Positions 1 through 5,740 of a stretch of DNA of 64,000 nucleotides are shown here, piece after piece. The notes beneath the pieces were generated by a model. That model saw only the letters and a program-made list of their open reading frames with translations, was not told where the DNA came from and did no database searches. Position numbers and translations under genes: made by a program. Source of the stretch: an uncultured Prevotellaceae bacterium (lineage in GTDB: Bacteria; Bacteroidota; Bacteroidia; Bacteroidales; Bacteroidaceae); NCBI GenBank assembly GCA_900316285.1, contig ONCG01000001.1:149422-213421 (forward strand), written 5' to 3'. Position 1 is the first letter of the stretch; each line of letters opens with the position of its first letter.

Positions 1-18
1 GGAAAAAACACGGATGTT

Positions 19-44
19 GCTGCCGGTTAACAATAACAGGCAGC
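19..44 (-). other. Hairpin in an unidentified leftward transcript
   Basis: GCTGCC pairs with GGCAGC and, after one mismatch, GTTA pairs with TAAC around a 4-nt loop. It lies about 65-90 nt downstream of the leftward promoter at 116-123, so it belongs to a 5' leader or a small RNA cut by the window edge. I do not recognise the RNA. Confidence 0.4.
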
Positions 45-115
45 ACTACTGGAATACCGCCTTAGAGAGCCAATTAGGAATCTCGCAGAATCCTACTTCT
101 ATTTCATTACGGGTG

Positions 116-123
116 CAAAGGTA
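116..123 (-). promoter_or_regulatory. Bacteroidetes -7 box, leftward
   Basis: The minus strand reads TACCTTTG in the context GTACCTTTGCACCC, the form seen at many promoters in this window. It drives transcription toward base 1. Confidence 0.6.
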
Positions 124-399
124 CAAAGAAAAAACGGGATAAGCTACTTTTTTTGTGTTTTTTTTCTCGCACGCGTGTGCAAATTGTAAGAAAAACGTCA
201 CTGAAACATTGAAAAGTATTTGAAACTTTTTTACACAAATAATCAACAAAGAGACAAATATCAGAAAAAGAAGAGGCATGGATGTATCATTTAAACCATA
301 CACCTTGTTATTATCAAGAATTAGAGAAATGGAGAATTTAGTTACTCCATGTATAGACACTGCGGGCCGCATTATGAGGTTAGCGATTCTTGCTCCAAC

Positions 400-423
400 A
401 ACGCGGCACGCCGCGTCCCTACA
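400..423. repeat. Solitary arm of the 73-bp inverted-repeat element
   Basis: These 24 bases (core CGCGGCACGCCGCG, ending TCCCTACA) match the arms of the complete inverted-repeat element at 30216-30288. The partner arm is not present here. Confidence 0.75.
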
Positions 424-521
424 TTATAAGCATCAAATTCTATACAGCTTCCTTACATTTAGGAATATTTTTTACAATCAAGTTAACAACAGAGCCCAAT
501 TGCAAAGTTTGGAACTACATA

Positions 522-1559
522 TCAAGGGGTTATGAGAGGGGCAATATGGTTGGTAAGGTCGACAAACTGCTGTATCGATAGTTGTTCTGGGCGAAGCGTT
601 AATAAAGTTGAGAGTTCTTTCTCCGCTTTACTATGAAAGCGCCCCTGAGGGTCGAGCGGAGAGTTGAGAGTTGAGAGTTCTTTCCCTGTTTCGCTCTGAA
701 AGCGCCCAGTTTGGCCGAGCAAAAAGTTGAGATTTGAGAGCTGTCCCGACCTCTCTCCTATAGGGCTGGGAGTATTTAGGGATTGCTGGAGGGTGGCGAT
801 GGCATCTGCACTCAGTAGTTGGCGCAGGGAGACACGAAGCATCTTGCGACGCTGGTTGAAGACGGTCTTCACGATACGACGGAAGAGCTGTTCGTCGCAG
901 CCGAGATTGGTCACATCGTTGCGTGTCATGCGGATAACAGCCGATTGCACCTTGGGCGGCGGGTTGAAGACCGAGGGTTCAACGGTGAAGAGGTACTCAA
1001 CATCGTACCACGCCTGGATGAGGACAGAGAGGATGCCATAGGTCTTCGAACCCGGCTGGGCAGCCATGCGCAAGGCCACCTCACGCTGAATCATGCCCGT
1101 ACAGCATGGGATGAGGTCGCGGTTGTCGAGCATTTTGAAGAAAATCTGCGATGAGATGTCGTAGGGGTAGTTGCCAGTAAGGACAAACTGGCGACCTCCA
1201 AAAAGTTCGCGAAGATCCATGCGAAGGAAGTCACCGGAAAAGAGAATCCTCTCGCCTGATTCCTCTCCATTAAGAGCCTCTCCCCCGACCCCTCCCCCAT
1301 AGGGAGGGGTGGAAACTGATTGTGAAGCGAATTGTGGGAAGTGCTCGCGGAGATAGTCGATGGACTCGCGGTCGATTTCTACGGCACATACCTGACGAGG
1401 CTTCGTGATGAGATACTGCGTAAGTACGCCCATACCCGGGCCGATTTCGAGAACGGGGATGTCGGGACAAGCATCGACGGTGTCGGCGATGCGGCGGGCT
1501 ATGGAAAGGTCAGTCAGGAAGTGCTGGCCAAGTTGTTTCTTAGGCTTTACTTGCTTCAT
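522..1559 (-). CDS. rsmA: 16S rRNA (adenine1518/1519-N6)-dimethyltransferase
   Basis: RsmA/KsgA dimethylates two adjacent adenines in the 3' terminal helix of 16S rRNA late in 30S assembly. The start at 1559 gives MKQVKPKKQLGQHFL, the usual N-terminus; a longer frame to 1604 is open but adds atypical residues. The SAM motif LEIGPGMGVLT and the catalytic motif GNYPYDIS are intact. The family is about 260-280 residues long, and this protein is 345. The excess lies in two repeat-derived inserts: a glycine-rich one (TPPYGGGVGGEALNGEESGE, about 1250-1325) and a C-terminal 21-residue duplication (STLNSPL-type, about 600-740). Both keep the frame, so the gene is probably functional. A leftward promoter lies at 1618-1625. 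Confidence 0.93.
   Translation of the reverse strand: MKQVKPKKQLGQHFLTDLSIARRIADTVDACPDIPVLEIGPGMGVLTQYLITKPRQVCAVEIDRESIDYLREHFPQFASQSVSTPPYGGGVGGEALNGEESGERILFSGDFLRMDLRELFGGRQFVLTGNYPYDISSQIFFKMLDNRDLIPCCTGMIQREVALRMAAQPGSKTYGILSVLIQAWYDVEYLFTVEPSVFNPPPKVQSAVIRMTRNDVTNLGCDEQLFRRIVKTVFNQRRKMLRVSLRQLLSADAIATLQQSLNTPSPIGERSGQLSNLNFLLGQTGRFQSETGKELSTLNSPLDPQGRFHSKAEKELSTLLTLRPEQLSIQQFVDLTNHIAPLITP
607..732 (-). repeat. 63-bp direct duplication inside rsmA
   Basis: Copies begin at 607 and 670 with GTTGAGAGTTCTTT and continue through a CTCCGC/GAAAGCGCCC/CGAGC core. The 63-bp period is exactly 21 codons, giving two related segments, GRFQSETGKELSTLNSPL and GRFHSKAEKELSTLLTL. A related unit in reverse orientation lies between spoT and the pectinesterase (about 29126-29190). 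Confidence 0.75.
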
Positions 1560-1617
1560 GGGAGTGAAAGTTAGACTGCGACAAGCCGCAGCAAACGAAA
1601 ACATCTTCTGTCGGGTG

Positions 1618-1625
1618 CAAAGTTA
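1618..1625 (-). promoter_or_regulatory. -7 box of rsmA
   Basis: The minus strand reads TAACTTTG followed by CACCCG, about 60 nt upstream of the rsmA start at 1559. Confidence 0.6.
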
Positions 1626-1731
1626 CGAAAAAAAGTTGAAAGAATGGAGGTTTATCGATGAAAGATGAAAGGCGAAAACTTAAAGTAATAAAAAAAAACG
1701 GCAATCATTTTGTGATTTGACTGATATTCCG

Positions 1732-1739
1732 TACCTTTG
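1732..1739 (+). promoter_or_regulatory. -7 box of the flippase-like gene
   Basis: TACCTTTG, with TTTG at 1709-1712 as the -33 element 19 bp upstream. The transcript has a 5' leader of about 105 nt. Confidence 0.75.
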
Positions 1740-1743
1740 CGAC

Positions 1744-1811
1744 AAAGTCGTGAAGGTACTACGTCTCGGCAATAAAAATAAATTAATTTATTTTCTATTG
1801 CTCTCGACTTT
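1744..1811 (+). promoter_or_regulatory. Long leader hairpin upstream of the flippase-like gene
   Basis: AAAGTCG at 1744-1750 pairs with CGACTTT at 1805-1811. Inside it, GCAATA and an A/T-rich arm (1769 onward) pair with TATTGC and its partner ending at 1801. The structure fills most of the 5' leader. It could protect the mRNA or regulate it, but no known riboswitch class is evident. Confidence 0.45.
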
Positions 1812-1851
1812 ACGTATCATTGTCGACAAATAAAACACAACAAGAAAGAAC

Positions 1852-2934
1852 GTGACAAAACAAGGCAAAAACACGCTGAACGTGGTGGTATCGCTGGTAC
1901 TTGGCGGTGCTATTCTATATTGGATGTACCGCGGCTTCGACTTCGGGCGAGTGCGCGAGGTGCTGCTCCATGAGATGTCGTGGACGTGGATGCTGCTTTC
2001 GTTCCCGTTCGGTGTGCTGGCACAAGCGTTCCGCGGTTGGCGCTGGCGCCAGACGCTGGAGCCGATTGGCGAACAGTCGCGTTCATCGGTACGTGTGCAC
2101 AGCATCTTCCTGAGTTATGCGGCTAGCCTGGTGATTCCACGCGTTGGAGAGTTCGCACGATGTGGTGTGCTGCGGCAGAAGGACGGAGTGTCGTTTCCGA
2201 AGGCCCTGGGCACAGTGGTAACAGAACGCGCCATCGACTCGCTGTTGGTACTGGTGATAGCAGCATTGACATTTGTCACACAGTTCCGTGTGTTCATGAC
2301 GTTCTTCGAGGAAACCGGCACTAGTCTCGACGCCATCTGGCACCGCTTCACCACGACCGGCTGGCTAGTGACAGGCATCTGCATCGTAGCCATCATCGTG
2401 CTGTTGTGGATACTGATGACGAAAACGGCAAGTGCAGAGCGCGGTACACCGAGCTCAGAGAAGTCGACGACCACCCTACCCCAGCAGATATATATAAAGG
2501 TGAAGGAGTCATTGGCGGGAATCTGGCAGGGGGTGATGTCATTGAAGAACGTGCGCAACATACCGCTGTTCATCTTCTACACACTCGCCATCTGGGGCAG
2601 CTACTTCCTGCACTACTACTTGACGTTCTTCTGCTTCGATGCCACAGCCGGTCTGGGGTTGTCGTGTGCACTGGTAACGTTCATCGTGGGCAGCATTGCC
2701 GTGATTGTGCCGACGCCCAACGGTGCCGGTCCCTGGCACTTCGCCGTGAAGACGATGCTCATCCTCTATGGTGTGCAGGAAACCGACGCCCTCTACTTCG
2801 TGCTCATCGTACACTCCGTACAAACACTGCTGGTGGTGGCACTGGGCGTATTCGCTTGGATCGCGCTGAGTTTTACTCATTCTCGCGCAGAGTCTCAGAG
2901 TACACAGAGATTTTCGCAGAGTAATCCGTCTTAA
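1852..2934 (+). CDS. Lysylphosphatidylglycerol synthase TM-domain (YbhN/UPF0104-type) membrane protein
   Basis: This is an integral inner-membrane protein of 360 residues with about eight hydrophobic segments and the family signature around ASLVIPRVGEFARCGVLR (about residues 90-107). It resembles the flippase-like transmembrane half of MprF and is often annotated as YbhN; the lipid substrate is unknown. The start is GTG at 1852, since no ATG fits. The last ~20 residues (SRAESQSTQRFSQSNPS) are not family sequence: they are encoded by the left inverted repeat flanking the next gene, so an insertion seems to have replaced the original C-terminus. Transcribed from the promoter at 1732. Confidence 0.82.
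   Translation: MTKQGKNTLNVVVSLVLGGAILYWMYRGFDFGRVREVLLHEMSWTWMLLSFPFGVLAQAFRGWRWRQTLEPIGEQSRSSVRVHSIFLSYAASLVIPRVGEFARCGVLRQKDGVSFPKALGTVVTERAIDSLLVLVIAALTFVTQFRVFMTFFEETGTSLDAIWHRFTTTGWLVTGICIVAIIVLLWILMTKTASAERGTPSSEKSTTTLPQQIYIKVKESLAGIWQGVMSLKNVRNIPLFIFYTLAIWGSYFLHYYLTFFCFDATAGLGLSCALVTFIVGSIAVIVPTPNGAGPWHFAVKTMLILYGVQETDALYFVLIVHSVQTLLVVALGVFAWIALSFTHSRAESQSTQRFSQSNPS
2878..2922 (+). repeat. Left inverted repeat of the GxxExxY cassette
   Basis: The ~45-bp arm starts CATTCTCGCGCAGAGTC and contains repeated CAGAGT words. It matches the reverse complement of 3348-3393 with about seven differences and one gap. It forms the 3' end of the upstream coding sequence. Confidence 0.8.
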
Positions 2935-2946
2935 TTGGGAAGAGTT

Positions 2947-3336
2947 ATGAGAGATTTTCTTGACAGAGACTACACGCATAAATTATTAGGATGTGCTTAC
3001 GCTGTTCACTCAGCATTGGGACCAGGATTACTTGAAAGCATCTACGAAAAAGCATTATGTTATGAGTTGCAATCTCAAGGCTTTGAAGTGCGAAACCAAG
3101 TTCCTGTCAAGGTAAAATATAGAGATATTTCTCTAGATATGAACCTACAATTAGATATCATTGTTGATAATAGTGTTATTCTCGAACTTAAGTCTGTGAC
3201 AGAACTGTTGCCCGTACATAAGAAACAATTGCTTACATACATGCGATTGACAGGCATCAAACTTGGATATATCATCAACTTCAATGAATATTCCTTAAAA
3301 GATGGCATTGAGAGGATCGTAAATGATTTCTGGTAA
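2947..3336 (+). CDS. GxxExxY protein
   Basis: A 129-residue protein with the family signature in GPGLLESIYEKAL (G, E and Y spaced as GxxExxY). Further on, a D...ELK pattern (LDIIVDNSVILELKSV) resembles the core of PD-(D/E)XK nucleases, to which the family has been linked; no biochemical role is established. The ATG at 2947 gives MRDFLDRDYTHK; a TTG four codons upstream abuts the previous stop and is less likely. The gene is more AT-rich than its neighbours and lies between ~45-bp inverted repeats, which suggests horizontal acquisition as a small cassette. Confidence 0.85.
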   Translation: MRDFLDRDYTHKLLGCAYAVHSALGPGLLESIYEKALCYELQSQGFEVRNQVPVKVKYRDISLDMNLQLDIIVDNSVILELKSVTELLPVHKKQLLTYMRLTGIKLGYIINFNEYSLKDGIERIVNDFW

Positions 3337-3347
3337 AGAACATAAAG

Positions 3348-3393
3348 ACTCTGCGTACGACTCTGATTACTCTGTGACTCTGCGCGAGAAATG
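3348..3393 (-). repeat. Right inverted repeat of the GxxExxY cassette
   Basis: Read on the minus strand it begins CATTTCTCGCGCAGAGTC and mirrors 2878-2922. Its outer end supplies an in-frame ATG (3391) ahead of pepD that is probably not the native start. Confidence 0.8.
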
Positions 3394-3429
3394 AATACAG
3401 TCTATCATACTTTAAAAAACTTAAAGAAA

Positions 3430-4887
3430 ATGAATGAAATTTGCAAATTGAATCCCGAGTGCATTTGGAAAAACTTCTATGCACTTACGCAGGTACCGCG
3501 TCCGAGCGGACATCTGGAGAAAGTACAACAATTCCTGCTCGACTTCGCAAAGAAGGCAGGTGTGGAAGCATTCATCGACGAAGGTCGCAATGTGGTGATG
3601 CGCAAGCCCGCCACACCCGGAATGGAAGACCGTAAGGGTGTGATCCTGCAGGCCCACATGGACATGGTTCCACAGAAAACTCCCGAGTCGACGCACAACT
3701 TCGTGACTGATCCTATCCAGCCGTGGATTGACGGTGAGTGGGTGAAGGCAAAGGGCACTACGCTGGGTGCCGACAACGGCTTGGGCGTGGCAGCCATCCT
3801 CTCGGTCATGGAGGCAAAAGACCTGAAGCATGGCCCGGTGGAGGCACTGATTACTGCCGATGAGGAAACTGGTATGTTTGGAGCCAACGACCTTCCTGAG
3901 AACATGCTGCAGGGCGATATCCTGCTGAACCTAGATTCCGAGACCTGGGGTAAATTTGTGATTGGCTCGGCCGGTGGCATCGACGTTACCGGTACACTCG
4001 ACTACAAGGAAGTGGAAACCGACCCGGAGGATGCAGCCGTGCGCGTCACGCTGAAGGGTTTGCGCGGTGGTCATAGCGGTCTGGAGATTCACGAGGGCCG
4101 TGGCAATGCCAATAAGATGATGGTGCAGGTCGTGCGCGAGGCCATCGAGGAGTGCGAGGCCCGTCTGGCCAGCTGGCATGGAGGCAACATGCGCAATGCC
4201 ATCCCCTTCAAGGCCGAGGTGGTGCTGACATTACCGAAAGAGAACGTGGCTGCACTGAAGGAGTTGGCTGAGGACTATCTGGCAGACTTCACCGATCAAT
4301 ATAAGAACATTGAAAGTGGTATCGAACTGATTGTTGAGGAGGTAGAGACACCGAAGATGGAGGTGCCCGTTGAGATTCAGGACAACCTCATTGATGCCAT
4401 CTATGGCTGTCACAATGGCGTCCTGCGCATGATTCCGAGTTATCCCGACGTTGTGGAGACCTCCAGCAACCTCGCCATCATTGACATAGAAGACGGCAAG
4501 GCTTCGCTGAAGGTGCTGGCCCGTTCGAGCCGTGAGGACATGAAGATGGTGATTGTGAACACGCTGCAGAGTTGCTTCAACATGGCTGGCATGAAGGTAG
4601 AGACTGCTGGTTCGTATGGTGGCTGGGATCCGAATCCCAACAGCGAGGTGCTGCACCTGCTAATGAAGATCTACAAGGAGCTGAACGGCGTGGATGGCAT
4701 CATTCAGGTGGACCATGCCGGCCTGGAGTGCTCAGTCATCCTGGGCAAGTATCCGCATCTGGATGTGGTGAGCCTCGGCCCGACGATGAAGAGCCCGCAC
4801 ACCACGACGGAGCGTGCCCTCATCGCTACCGTGGAGCCTTTCTGGCAGCTGCTGAAGAAGACTCTGGAAGAGGTGCCGGTGAAGTAA
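3430..4887 (+). CDS. pepD: Aminoacyl-histidine dipeptidase (peptidase D, M20)
   Basis: A zinc peptidase that cleaves Xaa-His and other dipeptides in the cytoplasm. The metal site reads HMD near residue 76, then the bridging aspartate in GADNGLG, the catalytic glutamate pair in ADEETGMFGAND, the aspartate in LNLDSE and a late histidine in VDHAGLECSVI. The dimerisation domain with GLRGGHSGLEIHEGRGNAN lies between the catalytic halves. I place the start at 3430 (MNEICKLNP), giving 485 residues; the ATG at 3391 adds 13 residues derived from the flanking repeat. A strong hairpin terminator follows at 4955. Confidence 0.93.
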   Translation: MNEICKLNPECIWKNFYALTQVPRPSGHLEKVQQFLLDFAKKAGVEAFIDEGRNVVMRKPATPGMEDRKGVILQAHMDMVPQKTPESTHNFVTDPIQPWIDGEWVKAKGTTLGADNGLGVAAILSVMEAKDLKHGPVEALITADEETGMFGANDLPENMLQGDILLNLDSETWGKFVIGSAGGIDVTGTLDYKEVETDPEDAAVRVTLKGLRGGHSGLEIHEGRGNANKMMVQVVREAIEECEARLASWHGGNMRNAIPFKAEVVLTLPKENVAALKELAEDYLADFTDQYKNIESGIELIVEEVETPKMEVPVEIQDNLIDAIYGCHNGVLRMIPSYPDVVETSSNLAIIDIEDGKASLKVLARSSREDMKMVIVNTLQSCFNMAGMKVETAGSYGGWDPNPNSEVLHLLMKIYKELNGVDGIIQVDHAGLECSVILGKYPHLDVVSLGPTMKSPHTTTERALIATVEPFWQLLKKTLEEVPVK

Positions 4888-4888
4888 G

Positions 4889-4946
4889 AGCCCACCCCCT
4901 ACCCAAAGGGAAAGCCCACCCCCTACCCCTCCCCGAGGGAGGGGAG
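4889..4946. repeat. C-rich/G-rich interspersed repeat (CCCACCCC...GGGAGGGG family)
   Basis: Two tandem CCCACCCCCTACCC units, the second closing with CTCCCCGAGGGAGGGG. Related copies lie at 41752-41845 and inside rsmA, lpxB and the helicase gene. Confidence 0.7.
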
Positions 4947-4954
4947 TATAAAAA

Positions 4955-4999
4955 GCCCCGCTGCTGTTCTTAGAGGACAGTGGCGGGGTTGTTGTTTTT
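4955..4999 (+). terminator. Terminator after pepD, probably bidirectional
   Basis: CCCCGC...CTGT pairs with ACAG...GCGGGG around a short loop, followed on the plus strand by TTGTTGTTTTT. The minus strand also runs into CTTTTTATA, so it can end the converging HAD-phosphatase transcript too. Confidence 0.8.
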
Positions 5000-5086
5000 G
5001 TAGGGAAACTGATTTTAAGGGGAGAACTGCGACTGTGTCGCAGTAAAGAAGACGCAATGGGGAAAGGAGAGAGGGGAAGAGGAGGG

Positions 5087-5737
5087 CTAATCCAAAAGCT
5101 GGGCGAAGTCGTCGATGAGGACATCGGCACCGGCGGCACGGAGGTCGGTGGCAGAAGCATTGCCATAGGTGACGGCACATGTGCGGGCACCAGCACGAGC
5201 ACCCATGAGGATATCGACGGGCATGTCGCCGACGACGAGGGTCTCAGAGGCTGGAATCTTGAGTGTTCGGAGCGTCTGCAGGACTGGTTCCGGATCGGGT
5301 TTGGCACGTGCCACATCGTCAGCTCCGAGGATAAGGGAGATAAAGTTGATGACACCCATGTCGCTCAGGAACTCGCGCAGCGACGCCGATGAACGGGAGG
5401 ATGCCACGGTGAGGATAAAGCCACGGGCATACAGCTCGGCCAGCATTTCCCGCACATGGGGAAACAAGGCTGGCACGAGTTGTTTCTTATTGATGTCGAA
5501 GATGCGCCTGTAGGTAGTGGCACACCGGTCGGCGAGTTCATCCGAGAGGTCGGGAAAAAGTTGCAAGAAGCAGTCGCGCAACGGCAGACCGATGGTGGCA
5601 GCACATTCTTCCTCACTGGCCACGGGCAGCGACAACTCCTCGAGCGTCTGCCGCATGGTGAGCAAGATGTTGCGACGGGTGTCACCAAGGGTTCCGTCGA
5701 AGTCGAAAATGATCAGTCGGATGCCATCCATTCCCAT
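5087..5737 (-). CDS. HAD-family hydrolase, phosphoglycolate phosphatase-like
   Basis: A 216-residue HAD superfamily phosphatase. Motif I is DFDGTLGD (nucleophile Asp12, acid Asp14), motif II is the serine in VASSRSS, motif III is the lysine in ARAKPDPEP, and motif IV is VVGDMPVDI. A helical cap domain occupies about residues 17-85, typical of the Gph/PgmB subgroup; substrate cannot be assigned from sequence. The start MGMDGIRLI at 5737 lies 3 bp after the GH92 stop codon, so the two genes form an operon, possibly coupled translationally. Confidence 0.85.
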   Translation of the reverse strand: MGMDGIRLIIFDFDGTLGDTRRNILLTMRQTLEELSLPVASEEECAATIGLPLRDCFLQLFPDLSDELADRCATTYRRIFDINKKQLVPALFPHVREMLAELYARGFILTVASSRSSASLREFLSDMGVINFISLILGADDVARAKPDPEPVLQTLRTLKIPASETLVVGDMPVDILMGARAGARTCAVTYGNASATDLRAAGADVLIDDFAQLLD

Positions 5738-5740
5738 AGA

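Larger units (their letters stand above)
1..521. other. Gene-free left edge
   Basis: I see no convincing coding gene here. Open frames on both strands lack family resemblance, and one of them overlaps a promoter box. The stretch holds a leftward promoter at 116-123, a hairpin at 19-44 in the transcript that promoter would make, and a solitary repeat arm at 400-423. The transcript driven from about position 109 leaves the window at base 1, so its identity cannot be read. Confidence 0.6.

Noticed and set aside
46-372. 108-residue frame on the minus strand at the left edge
   Set aside because: It spans the promoter box at 116-123, has low-complexity hydrophobic sequence and no family resemblance.
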